Positions 1 through 7,813 of a DNA stretch of 64,000 bases are shown piece by piece (the first letter of the stretch is position 1; every line of letters starts with the position of its first letter). Under the pieces are notes generated by a model. The model did no database searches, was not told the DNA's origin, and saw only the letters and a program-made list of their open reading frames with translations. The DNA is from Actinoplanes italicus (GTDB lineage Bacteria; Actinomycetota; Actinomycetes; Mycobacteriales; Micromonosporaceae), in NCBI RefSeq assembly GCF_003001815.1, contig NZ_PVMZ01000032.1, positions 31,973-95,972 on the forward strand, written 5' to 3'. A program made the translations under genes and the position numbers.

Positions 1-1302
1 GACGTTGAACCCGGAGTTCTTCAGGTCGTCGACGGTGGTCTTCTGCATGGTGGCCAGCGACTCGGTGAAGGCGGCGGCCTTCTTCGACTCGGCAGCCTTG
101 CCGAAGGTGTCGTTGAAGGCGCTGTAGGCGACGTTCACGTTCGGGCCGTAGGTGAACGGCTTCAGCTGCTTGGAGGCCTCACCGGCGATGGTGTAGAAGT
201 CGGCCTGGTCGGCGAAGAAGGCCGGCGGGCTGGTCAGGATGCTGGTCGACTCGTTCGCGGCCGGGTACACGAAGGCCTCGGTGGCGAGCAGCTTCAGGGC
301 CTCGGGGTCGCTGTTGAGCCAGGCCACGAACTGGGCGGCCTGCTTCTTGTGCTTCGACTGGGTGGTCACGCTGGTGGCCGAGCCACCCCAGGCGCCGGTC
401 GCCGGAGCGGCGGCGTCCCACTGCGGCATCGGGGCGGCCTTCCACTTGCCCTTGGTGTCCTTGGCGCTGCCGTCGAGCACGCCCGGCGCCCACACCGCGC
501 TGACCCAGCCGACCTGGGTGCCGTCGTTGAGGGCCGCGTTCCACTCCGGGGTGTACATCGGCTTGTTGTCGATGACGCCCTTCTCGACCAGTCCACCCCA
601 GTACGCGGCGACCTTCTGCGTGGCCGCGTCGTTGATGTTGACGGTCCAGGACTCGCCGTTCACGCCCCACCAGGAGGCGCCGGCCTGCTGGGCGAGACCG
701 GTGAACAGGCCCGCGTCGTTGGCCGAGAAGGTGCCGAGGTACTGCTTCGGGTCCGCCTTGTGGATCTTCTCCGCGGCGGCCGCGTAGTCGTCCCAGGTCT
801 TCGGCGCCTGCAGGCCGTTGGACTCGAACACGTCCGAGCGGTAGAAGAACATCAGAGGACCGGAGTCCTGCGGTACGCCGTACACCGCCTCCGAACCCAG
901 GGTGACGCCGTTCCACGTACCCGCCGGGAATTTGTCCTTGATCGAACCGACCTCACCGGCGATGTCGGCCAGTGCGTCCGAGGAGACCAGGGTGGGGATC
1001 TTCTGATATTCGGCCTGCATGACGTCCGGCGCGCCGGAACCCGCCTTGATCGCGGTCAGCAGCTTGGTGACGGCCGGGTCGCCGCCGTCCTGCTTGTTGA
1101 CCGTGACCTGGATGTTGGGGTTCTTCGCGTTCCAGGCGGCGGCGACCTTGTCCATGTTCGGAGCCCAGGTCCAATAGGTCAGCTCGACCTTCTGGTTCGG
1201 GTCGGTCGTCTCCTCCGGGGAGTCGGTGCTGCTGCAGGCGGTGCCGGTGAAAAGAGCCGCCGCGGTCAAAGCCGCCATGAGCGGTGCGAATTTAGTCTTC
1301 AT
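1..1302 (-). CDS. ABC transporter sugar-binding lipoprotein (C-terminus beyond window)
   Basis: Extracellular solute-binding protein of the family-1 sugar type, which would capture an oligosaccharide or galactoside outside the membrane and pass it to an ABC importer. The start is the ATG at 1302, preceded by a strong AAGGAGGATC ribosome site. The N-terminus has a lipoprotein signal ending in a lipobox (FTGTAC, Cys23). The mature part begins with the typical strand VELTYWTWAPNMDKV, and the frame stays open to base 1, giving 434 codons, so only the far C-terminus is missing. It is transcribed away from the GH35 beta-galactosidase, and both promoters carry the same palindromic operator. Its permeases should lie to the left of the window. 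Galactoside transport is inferred from the neighbour, not from the binding protein itself. Confidence 0.9.
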   Translation of the reverse strand, partial: MKTKFAPLMAALTAAALFTGTACSSTDSPEETTDPNQKVELTYWTWAPNMDKVAAAWNAKNPNIQVTVNKQDGGDPAVTKLLTAIKAGSGAPDVMQAEYQKIPTLVSSDALADIAGEVGSIKDKFPAGTWNGVTLGSEAVYGVPQDSGPLMFFYRSDVFESNGLQAPKTWDDYAAAAEKIHKADPKQYLGTFSANDAGLFTGLAQQAGASWWGVNGESWTVNINDAATQKVAAYWGGLVEKGVIDNKPMYTPEWNAALNDGTQVGWVSAVWAPGVLDGSAKDTKGKWKAAPMPQWDAAAPATGAWGGSATSVTTQSKHKKQAAQFVAWLNSDPEALKLLATEAFVYPAANESTSILTSPPAFFADQADFYTIAGEASKQLKPFTYGPNVNVAYSAFNDTFGKAAESKKAAAFTESLATMQKTTVDDLKNSGFNV

Positions 1303-1382
1303 CGATCCTCCTTGATCGGCTTGGCCGGATGACGGGAAGCCGTGACGGAAGCCGCCGGGAAGCGTTTCGCTCCGGTCGGCCC

Positions 1383-1398
1383 CTGTGACCGGTTACAG
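1383..1398. promoter_or_regulatory. LacI-type operator copy 1
   Basis: The 16-bp sequence CTGTGACCGGTTACAG is a near-perfect palindrome with a central CCGG, as in LacI/GalR-family operators. It overlaps the expected -10 position of the leftward promoter for the sugar-binding protein. An identical copy lies 90 bp away at 1473. Confidence 0.75.
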
Positions 1399-1423
1399 TG
1401 CTGGTGTTACGTCGATGTGTCAA
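1394..1423 (-). promoter_or_regulatory. Promoter of the sugar-binding protein operon
   Basis: Read on the minus strand, a perfect TTGACA box (1423-1418) is followed after about 18 bases by ACTGTA. The -10 region is covered by operator copy 1, which fits simple repression. Confidence 0.55.
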
Positions 1424-1427
1424 GCCC

Positions 1428-1456
1428 TTGCGTCCTACCCGTTACGCCTGTGTATC
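1428..1456 (+). promoter_or_regulatory. Possible promoter of the GH35 gene
   Basis: TTGCGT, a 17-base spacer and TGTATC lie about 55 bases before the GH35 start. Operator copy 2 would sit just after the transcription start. The boxes are only a moderate match. Confidence 0.4.
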
Positions 1457-1472
1457 GTTCGGGCTCGCCGGG

Positions 1473-1488
1473 CTGTGACCGGTTACAG
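1473..1488. promoter_or_regulatory. LacI-type operator copy 2
   Basis: A second, identical copy of CTGTGACCGGTTACAG, 90 bp from the first and 23 bp before the GH35 start codon. Two identical sites in one divergent intergenic region suggest cooperative binding of one repressor to both promoters. The repressor gene is not next to them in this window. Confidence 0.75.
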
Positions 1489-1511
1489 TCAAAGTTGCAA
1501 GGAGCTGATCC

Positions 1512-3923
1512 ATGTCCGAGCCACTCGCCGTACGCCACCAGGCCTGGGCGACCCCGCTGCGCCGGCCGCGGATGAGCAACGACGAGGACGCGCGCCCCGG
1601 GCTGTCACTGACGAACCGCTACCTCAGCCGTGACGGGGTGCCGCTCATCCCGGTCTCCGGCGAGCTGCACTACAGCCGCGTGCCGCGCGAGCGCTGGGCC
1701 GAGCGCCTGCGCCAGATGAAGGCCGGCGGTGTCACCGTGGTGGCCAGCTACATTTTCTGGCTGCACCACTCACCGGAGCCGGGTGTGGCCCGCTTCTCCG
1801 GCGGCCTCGACGTCGCCGCGTTCGTCGACCTGGCCGTCGAGACCGGCCTCGACGTGGTGCTGCGGATCGGCCCGTGGTGTCACGGCGAGAGCCGCAACGG
1901 CGGCTTCCCCGACTGGGTGCAGCAGGCCCCGGTCCGGCACCGCACCGACGACCCGGCCTATCTGGCGCTGGTCACCGACTGGTTCGCCCAGATCGCGGCG
2001 GCCGTCGGTGACCGGTTCGCCCACGTTCTCGGCATCCAGCTGGAGAACGAGTTGTACGACCAGCCGCAGCACCTGGTCACCCTCAAGCGCCTGGCCCGCG
2101 AGGCCGGCATGTCCGCGCCGCTCTGGACCGCCACCGCCTGGGGTGGCGCCGACCTGCCGGCCGGGGAGGTGCTCCCGCTCTACGGCGGGTACGGCGACGG
2201 CTTCTGGGTCGACGCCGACGCCCCGTGGGACCCGACCTTCCGCGACCACTACTTCTTCTCCCACGTCTGGGACGACGCCGGCATCGGCGCGGACGTGCGG
2301 CGCGCCCAGGCGATCGAGGCCGCGTCCGGCGGCCCGCGCACCCCGTCCGACGAGTTCCCGGCCGCCACCTGCGAGCTCGGCGGCGGCATGGCCACGGCGT
2401 ACCACCGGCGCCCGCGCCCCGAGGCCCTCGACGTCGCCGCGATCGCCCACTGCAAGATCGGCAACGGGTCGGCCTGGCAGGGCTACTACATGTACGCGGG
2501 CGGCACCAACCCCGGCCCCGGCCTGCAGGAATCCCACGCCACCGGTTACCCGAACGACATCGCCCGCCTCGGCTACGACTTCCACGCCCCCATCGGCGAG
2601 GCCGGCACCCTGGCGCCCAGCCACGCCGCCCTGCGCCGGCAGCACGCCTTCCTGTCCGCTTTCGGCCATGTCCTGGCGGAGATGCCGTCCAGCCTGCCGG
2701 ACGTGCGGCCGACCGGCGTCGAGGACTCGTCGACGTTGCGATGGGCGCTGCGCAGTGACGGCGAGAGCGGCTTCCTGCTGATCTCCTGGCATCAGCCGCA
2801 CTTCCCGCTGCCCGCCTACCGCGGAGCCCGCTTCCGGGTCACACTGTCCCCGTCGCAGGTGATCGAGTTCCCCTCCCGGCCGATCGACGTCCCGCCGGGC
2901 ACACTGGCCCGCTGGCCGATCAACCTCACTGCAGGTGGCACCACGATCACCTGGGCCACCGCCTCGGCCCTCACCCTGCTGCCCGGCGAGGTACCCACAC
3001 TCGTCCTGCTGGCCGACGACGGCATCGACGTGGAGCTCGCCGTGTCCGGTTCCGTTCACGCCATCACTCCGGACCTCACCCCGCGACGGTTCGGCGGCCT
3101 CGACGTACTGGTCCTCCCGGCCACGACCGCCGAATCGGTCTGGGTCGCCGACGACGGCACCCGCCGCCTCTTCCTCAGCGACGACGAGCTGCAGTGGGAC
3201 GCTTCCGGAGCGATAACGATCAAGTCCTTCAAGGCCGCGGACGTACGGGTGTACGACCCGGCAGTCGGCGCTTTCGCTCCGGTGCCCGTGCCCACGCCGA
3301 CCACCCCGGTGCCCGTGTCCTCGGTGACCACTCCGGTGGCCGTGTCCTCGGTGACCACTCCGGTGGCTGTGCCTCGAACGGCCGGTTCCGCTCACAGTCC
3401 CGTGGCCGTGCCCCGGGCGGCCGACCCCGCGAGCGCCCCCGCGGCCACCCCGGTGACCGTGTCGGGGGCGGCTACCCCGGTGACCGTCGAGCAGCTGCGC
3501 CCGGCCGCCCCCACGGTTCCGGTCAGCTACGGCAAGCACGACGGCCGCCCGTCCGCACCGGCTCCGGAGGTCTTCGACGAGCTCGCCGCCGTCTACCGCC
3601 TGCGCCTGCCGTCCTGGGCCGCCGACCCGGCCCGAGACCCGCTGCTGCGCGTCCTCTGGGCCGGCGACGTAGGCGAACTGCGCGTCGACGGCCACCCGGT
3701 CACCGACCGTTACTGGGACGGCTCCGGCTGGACGGTCAACCTGACCGACGCCGGCTATCGCGAAGGCGCCCAGGTCACCCTCCACCTGCTGCCACTCGCG
3801 GCCGGCTCCCCGGTCTCGCTGCCGGCCGAGGCCCGGGCCCGCCTGGCCGCGACCGACACCCAGCTGCTGGCCATCGACGTCGTCGAGGTGTCGGCCCGGA
3901 CAACCGTGACCGTCACCCCCTGA
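1512..3923 (+). CDS. GH35 beta-galactosidase
   Basis: Glycoside hydrolase of family 35, removing terminal beta-galactose with retention of configuration. Seen in the 803-residue protein: the N-terminal barrel motif GELHYSRVPRERW (residues 50-62), the acid/base motif GIQLENELY (Glu180 the likely proton donor) and a Glu in ATCELGGGM (Glu288) as candidate nucleophile. No signal peptide is visible, so it probably works in the cytoplasm on imported sugar. The ATG at 1512 has AAGGAG seven bases upstream; a second Met at residue 21 is possible. Residues about 590-675 are an unusual Pro/Val/Thr-rich insertion built from 27-bp repeats, splitting the C-terminal beta domains. It is divergent from a sugar-binding protein under shared operators. 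Confidence 0.92.
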   Translation: MSEPLAVRHQAWATPLRRPRMSNDEDARPGLSLTNRYLSRDGVPLIPVSGELHYSRVPRERWAERLRQMKAGGVTVVASYIFWLHHSPEPGVARFSGGLDVAAFVDLAVETGLDVVLRIGPWCHGESRNGGFPDWVQQAPVRHRTDDPAYLALVTDWFAQIAAAVGDRFAHVLGIQLENELYDQPQHLVTLKRLAREAGMSAPLWTATAWGGADLPAGEVLPLYGGYGDGFWVDADAPWDPTFRDHYFFSHVWDDAGIGADVRRAQAIEAASGGPRTPSDEFPAATCELGGGMATAYHRRPRPEALDVAAIAHCKIGNGSAWQGYYMYAGGTNPGPGLQESHATGYPNDIARLGYDFHAPIGEAGTLAPSHAALRRQHAFLSAFGHVLAEMPSSLPDVRPTGVEDSSTLRWALRSDGESGFLLISWHQPHFPLPAYRGARFRVTLSPSQVIEFPSRPIDVPPGTLARWPINLTAGGTTITWATASALTLLPGEVPTLVLLADDGIDVELAVSGSVHAITPDLTPRRFGGLDVLVLPATTAESVWVADDGTRRLFLSDDELQWDASGAITIKSFKAADVRVYDPAVGAFAPVPVPTPTTPVPVSSVTTPVAVSSVTTPVAVPRTAGSAHSPVAVPRAADPASAPAATPVTVSGAATPVTVEQLRPAAPTVPVSYGKHDGRPSAPAPEVFDELAAVYRLRLPSWAADPARDPLLRVLWAGDVGELRVDGHPVTDRYWDGSGWTVNLTDAGYREGAQVTLHLLPLAAGSPVSLPAEARARLAATDTQLLAIDVVEVSARTTVTVTP
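3306..3376 (+). repeat. In-frame 27-bp tandem repeat in the GH35 linker
   Basis: Two almost identical 27-bp units and a partial third encode PVPVSSVTT-like nonapeptides. The low-complexity stretch continues to about 3535. The unit length is a multiple of three, so changes in copy number would keep the reading frame. Confidence 0.75.
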
Positions 3924-3925
3924 CC

Positions 3926-3968
3926 GGGCGGGGAGCGCGGGCTCCGCCAGGGCCGGCGCTCCCCGCCC
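3926..3968 (+). terminator. Strong hairpin after the GH35 gene
   Basis: A perfect 13-bp inverted repeat (GGGCGGGGAGCGC at 3926, its complement ending at 3968) begins two bases after the stop codon. There is no T run, which is usual for actinomycete terminators. Confidence 0.75.
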
Positions 3969-3978
3969 CCGCCGCCCC

Positions 3979-4385
3979 GTGGTGTTTTGTGGCGCGTCCG
4001 TGGGCGTGGTTCACCACGCTGTGGTGCTGGCCGTCGGGCGTGGTGTTTTGTGGCGCGCCCGTGGGCGCTGGTGACCACGCTGTGGTGCTGGTCGTTCGGG
4101 CGTGGTGTTTTGTGGCGCGCCCGTGGGCGCTGGTGGCCACGCTGTGGTGCTGGTCGTTCGGGCGTGGTGATTTGTGGCGCGCCCGTGGGCGCGGTTCACC
4201 ACGCTGTGGTGCTGGCCGTCGGGCGTGGTGACCTGTGGCGCACCCGTGGGCGCGGTTCACCACGCTGCGCCAAGTGCCCGGTTGCGTGGTGACTTGCGGT
4301 GCACAGGTGGGCGTAGGTCACCACACAGGGTGTACCGCCCTGTGGCGTGGTGATTTGTGGCGTACGGGTGGGCGTAGGTCACCAC
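3979..4385. repeat. Array 1: seven 61-62 bp hairpin repeats
   Basis: Units start with GTGGTG at 3979, 4040, 4102, 4164, 4225, 4286 and 4347. Each unit is itself an imperfect inverted repeat: it opens with GTGGTG(A), has an inner GCGCCC/GGGCGC stem, and closes with (T)CACCAC or a variant about 40 bases later. A spacer of about 21 bases (GCTGTGGTGCTGGYCGTYCG in most units) follows. Units 1-5 are similar; units 6-7 have diverged and look more like array 2 at the right end of the window. No open frame here has believable protein content. Confidence 0.9.
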
Positions 4386-4461
4386 ACTGCGCGGATGGCG
4401 GCGGGTGAGACGTCCGAATCTGACTTCACGCCCGGCTGTTCGTGGAGCCGGGTGGGCGTAG

Positions 4462-4903
4462 GACGGCGACGAGCTGCCCGACGGGACGGTCGGCCCGCTC
4501 GGGGTGATCACGCCTTCGCGTACCCCCGGATATCGGAAGAACCCCCGGCTCACCGCGAGTTTCGAGCTCAACGGGTTCTGGCTCACCGGCGACGTGGCCA
4601 GGCGCGACCCCGAAGGCAACTCCTGCCACCTCGACCGTACGGTCGACGTGATCGGCACCTCCGGCGGCCCCGTCTACAGCCTCCCGATCGAGGAGGTGCT
4701 GATCGCCGACTGCGCCGACGTGGTCCGCGACTGCGCGGTCATCGGGGTGCCCGGCCCGGACGGGCACGCCCAGGTGCCGATCGCCGTGGTCCAGCCGCAG
4801 GACGGCGCCTCCCCGGACGGGCTGCTGGAGAAGGGCGGCAAGGAACTCTCCGCCGCCGGCCTGGCCACGCTCGCCGCCGTGGAGGTCGTCCAGGACTTCC
4901 CAA
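4462..4903 (+). pseudogene. Remnant of an acyl-CoA ligase / AMP-forming synthetase C-terminus
   Basis: About 147 codons match the C-terminal part of AMP-binding enzymes: DELPDGTVGPLG, FWLTGDVARRDPEG (the hinge Asp region), DRTVDVIGTSGGPVYSLPIE and CAVIGVPGPDGHAQVPIAV. There is no start and no adenylation core: a TAG stop lies directly upstream in frame, next to repeat array 1. At VEVVQDFP the homology stops, before the catalytic-lysine end, and a different gene fragment begins in another frame. This is a truncated, non-functional remnant. Its original substrate cannot be told. Confidence 0.75.
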
Positions 4904-5150
4904 GGGCCTCGCCGAGCTCGTCACCACCTGCCCGCAGTACTGCGGCCACTGCACCCGGATGGACCTGGTCGGCCAGTCCACACCCGCGGTCGGCAGGGCG
5001 AGGTTCAGCCTGCGCTCCGGCACCCGCCGGGAGCTGATGCTCGACTATCTGAAACGCATCCCGGCGTACGTGACGTCGTCGTCTCCGGCGGTGACGTCGC
5101 CAACGTGCCCTGGCCGCAGCTGGAACAGTTCGTCACCGCGTGCAACCGTC
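4904..5150 (+). pseudogene. Remnant of a KamA-type radical SAM aminomutase
   Basis: The fragment carries a radical SAM cluster motif in the KamA form (TTCPQYCGHCTRMDLVG, CxxxCxxC) and then MLDYLKRIPAYV. The reading frame then shifts at about 5069-5072, after which RDVVVSGGDVANVPWPQLEQ continues in another frame. Repairing the shift joins these into one KamA-like stretch of about 80 residues. The break lies in an ACGT-rich site and fits loss of one ACGT copy. N-terminal and C-terminal parts are missing. Intact KamA-family enzymes migrate an alpha-amino group to the beta carbon of lysine or glutamate; this copy cannot work. Confidence 0.7.
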
Positions 5151-5158
5151 CGTAGTGG

Positions 5159-5212
5159 AGGGGAGGTGTAGTCCTCCCAGGCTTGCGGTGTGAACTTGAT
5201 GCTTAGCCGCAC
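5159..5212 (-). pseudogene. Start of a YoeB/Txe-type toxin, truncated
   Basis: From a GTG at 5212 the minus strand reads VRLSIKFTPQAWEDYTSP, the typical N-terminus of a YoeB-family mRNA interferase (FTPQAWEDY). It is cut after about 15 residues where the KamA fragment begins on the other strand. The catalytic C-terminal half is absent. The start overlaps the end of the antitoxin remnant, the usual order in yefM-yoeB operons. Confidence 0.7.
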
Positions 5213-5497
5213 GCCGCGGCCTGGGCGTCGCCGTCCGCCCGGTCGTTGAGGGTGTCCGGGGTGACGAGGTCGTGTTCCTCGATCTCGCCCTTGTCGGCCT
5301 GAGCGATGCTCTCCAACAGGCGCCGGGCTGGCGGCGCTCCCGAGGACGTGCAGTGTCTCCCGCATCGAGTGCCACTCGTCGAGGGAGACGATCACCACCG
5401 CCTTACCCTCACCCCGGGGAATCACCGTCTCCTCGGCGTCGTCGATCACGGCGTCCACCACTGCCGCGAAGTTCCGCCGCACCTCACGGATCGTCAT
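5203..5497 (-). pseudogene. YefM/Phd-type antitoxin with a frameshift
   Basis: From the ATG at 5497 the frame reads MTIREVRRNFAAVVDAVIDD and continues with KAVVIVSLDEWHSMRETLHVL, a clear YefM/Phd N-terminal DNA-binding domain. After LGS the frame goes wrong. In another frame the expected tail appears: ARRLLESIAQADKGEIEEHD and so on to a TAA at 5203. A one-base change therefore breaks the gene at about residue 56. The toxin gene after it is also truncated, so the toxin/antitoxin pair is dead, unless the shortened antitoxin still binds DNA. Confidence 0.75.
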
Positions 5498-5676
5498 GAC
5501 CTTCGTGTTGTACCTCCAGACGTACCTCTCAGCGCACGCCGCGTGCGAGGTCTGATTCGTGGTATTCACCAGGTGGAGGACTGGGCCGCGCCGGAGGGTG
5601 AGGTCGTCGCTCGTTGAGTTGAGTGGCCGGGTGCGCCGGGCGACCGGACGGGTTGTTGCGTAGTAATGTCCGTTCC

Positions 5677-7776
5677 ATGGGCGATGATCGATCTCCGGCC
5701 CGTGCTGCGCAACGCCTGGCCGAGGCGGAGTCCAGTGCACCCGCCGTGCACTACGACGACGAGGAGCGGCCCGCCCGGGAGCTGAGCGGGCGGGTCGGCG
5801 CGGCCGTGTCGATCGCCGCTTTCGGGGTCGCCGTGCTGGTGCTGTGGCAGGTGTTCCGGCCGCTCGCTCAGGGCAGCCAGTTCTACCTGATCATCTTCCT
5901 GGCCGGGACACTGCCGCTCGTCTTCCTGGCGTACAAGTCGGGGTTCGGCAAAGGGCGGGAAAGGCCCACCGTGACCGACTGGGTTCTCGCGGGCGGTGCA
6001 TTGCTGGTCTGCCTCTACCCGGTCAATCCGTTCGCCGGTGGATACAACGCGTTCCTGAACCGGCAGGGTCTTCTCGAACCGGTCGACATCGTTTTCGGTG
6101 CGGTGCTGCTGATCCTGCTGATCGAGGCCTGCCGGCGCACCACCGGCTGGGCGCTGCCGGTCGTCTGCCTGCTGTTCCTCGGCTACGGCTACTACGGCGG
6201 CCTGCTGCCGCAGACCTGGCCGATCGCCCACGCGGGGCTCGATTTCGGACAGATCGTCGACGCTCTCTACAATTCCGGGAGCGGCTTCTACGGCACCCCG
6301 CTCGACGTCGCGGCCACCTACATCGTGCTTTTCACGATCTATGGCGCGGTGCTCGACCTGTCCGGTGCGAGCCGATTCTTCGTCGACCTCTCGGTCGCCG
6401 CTTTCAGGAGATCACGGAGTGCGGCGGGACGCACGGCGGTCGCCGCCGGGTTCCTTCTGGGCACGGTCTCCGGCTCCGGTACGGCCACCGCGGTCAGCGT
6501 CGGCGCGGTCACCTGGCCGATGCTCCGCCGGGCCGGATATCCGCCGGAACAGGCCGGTGGGATGCTCGCCGCGGCCGGAGTCGGCGCGATCCTCTCGCCG
6601 CCCACCCTCGGCGCGGCCGCGTTCATCGTCGCCGAGTACCTCAACGTCTCCTATCTGACCGTCCTCGGCTGGGCGATGATCCCGACGGTCCTCTACTACC
6701 TGGGCATCCTGCTCGCCGTGGAGATCGACGTGCGGCGGTTCGCGGTCCGCGCGATCGACGCGCCCGAGACGAGCGCCTGGCGCCTGCTGGCCCGTTTCGG
6801 CTACCACTTCTCCTCGCTGATCGTCATCGTCGTGCTGCTGGCGCTCGGTCAGAGCGCGACTCGTTCGGTGGTCTACGCGACCGTGCTGGCCGGGCTGCTG
6901 TCCTTCCTGGACCGGTCCACCCGCCTGACCCCGCCACGGATCTTCGCGGCCCTCGCGGCCGGTGTCCGCGGCGTGCTGCCGGTCGTCGCCGTCTGCGCCG
7001 CCGCCGGGGTGATCACCGCGACGACCACCAAGACCGGACTGGGCGCCCAGCTCGCCTCACTGCTCGTCAACGGTGCCAAGGCGGTCACCGACGAACCACA
7101 GGTGGTGCTCGCGCTGACCGTGGTGATGGCGGCGTTCGCGCTGGCACTGCTCGGCCTGGCGGTGCCGGTGACGGCCAGCTTCATCATCGGCTGGGTGATC
7201 ATCGGGCCGGCGCTGCTGGCGCTCGGGGTGCCGGCGCCGGCCGCGGCCATGTTCGTCTTCTACTACTCGGTGCTGTCCGAGGTCACCCCGCCGACCGCGC
7301 TGGCCGCCGTCGGGGCGAGCGCGATCACCGGCGGGCGCACGATCCCGACCATGTGGCAGGCGCTGAAGTACGCGTTGCCCGCGTTCCTCGCGCCGATCGC
7401 GTTCGTGCTCACCGCCAACGGCGAGCACCTGCTGGCCCGCGGATCGCTGGGCGGCATCGTGTGGACGACCGCGGTGGCGGCGCTCGCCGTGTTCGGGCTG
7501 GCGATCGCGACCGGCGGCTGGATCCCCGGTGCCGGACCGGCCGGTCCGGTGAGCCGGGTGCTGGCGGCGGTCGCCGGGCTGCTCCTGCTCTACCTGGAGC
7601 CGGTCGTCGTCGGCGCGGGACTGATCGCGCTGCTGGTGGCCGTACTCATAGCTGGTTTGCATCGCCGTCGAACCGTGCCCGCGGAAGTGCCCGGGCCGGA
7701 CGCACCGCCGGCGCCCGTGGAACCGCCGGCCGAGCCGGCGCCCCGTCCGCAGAGCCGGACCGAGACCCCCCAGTAA
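5677..7776 (+). CDS. TRAP transporter permease, fused 4TM/12TM type (TAXI system)
   Basis: Large membrane protein of 699 residues that joins the DctQ-like and DctM-like parts of a TRAP transporter, an ion-gradient-driven importer of small organic acids. A hydrophilic N-terminus of about 45 residues is followed by many hydrophobic segments, then a soluble Pro/Glu-rich tail. The motif GTVSGSGTATAVSVGAVTWP and the later GASAITGGRTIPTMWQALKY are typical of the fused permeases. It is followed 37 bp later by its TAXI-type binding protein. The ATG at 5677 is preferred over an upstream GTG at 5623. It has no clear ribosome site but has TAGTAAT at 5660, so the mRNA may be nearly leaderless. The substrate is unknown. 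Confidence 0.88.
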   Translation: MGDDRSPARAAQRLAEAESSAPAVHYDDEERPARELSGRVGAAVSIAAFGVAVLVLWQVFRPLAQGSQFYLIIFLAGTLPLVFLAYKSGFGKGRERPTVTDWVLAGGALLVCLYPVNPFAGGYNAFLNRQGLLEPVDIVFGAVLLILLIEACRRTTGWALPVVCLLFLGYGYYGGLLPQTWPIAHAGLDFGQIVDALYNSGSGFYGTPLDVAATYIVLFTIYGAVLDLSGASRFFVDLSVAAFRRSRSAAGRTAVAAGFLLGTVSGSGTATAVSVGAVTWPMLRRAGYPPEQAGGMLAAAGVGAILSPPTLGAAAFIVAEYLNVSYLTVLGWAMIPTVLYYLGILLAVEIDVRRFAVRAIDAPETSAWRLLARFGYHFSSLIVIVVLLALGQSATRSVVYATVLAGLLSFLDRSTRLTPPRIFAALAAGVRGVLPVVAVCAAAGVITATTTKTGLGAQLASLLVNGAKAVTDEPQVVLALTVVMAAFALALLGLAVPVTASFIIGWVIIGPALLALGVPAPAAAMFVFYYSVLSEVTPPTALAAVGASAITGGRTIPTMWQALKYALPAFLAPIAFVLTANGEHLLARGSLGGIVWTTAVAALAVFGLAIATGGWIPGAGPAGPVSRVLAAVAGLLLLYLEPVVVGAGLIALLVAVLIAGLHRRRTVPAEVPGPDAPPAPVEPPAEPAPRPQSRTETPQ

Positions 7777-7813
7777 GTCGCCCTTGCCGCAGCACCCTCT
7801 GGAGAGGAAACGC

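Noticed and set aside
1770..3785. A 671-codon open frame on the minus strand
   Set aside because: It is antisense to GH35, with Gly/Arg-rich shadow composition.
3979..4292. Short Trp/Gly/Arg-rich protein frames inside array 1
   Set aside because: They exist in several frames and on both strands because the repeat lacks stops. The hairpin symmetry, not codon usage, explains the sequence.
3979..4385. CRISPR array at the 61-bp repeats (also at 63484)
   Set aside because: Spacers are constant between units, there is no short repeat with unique spacers, and no cas gene lies in the window.
5045..5740. A single 231-residue minus-strand protein spanning the antitoxin region
   Set aside because: It joins the antitoxin N-terminus in one frame with out-of-frame sequence and antisense of the KamA fragment. 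The homology shows two broken genes instead.
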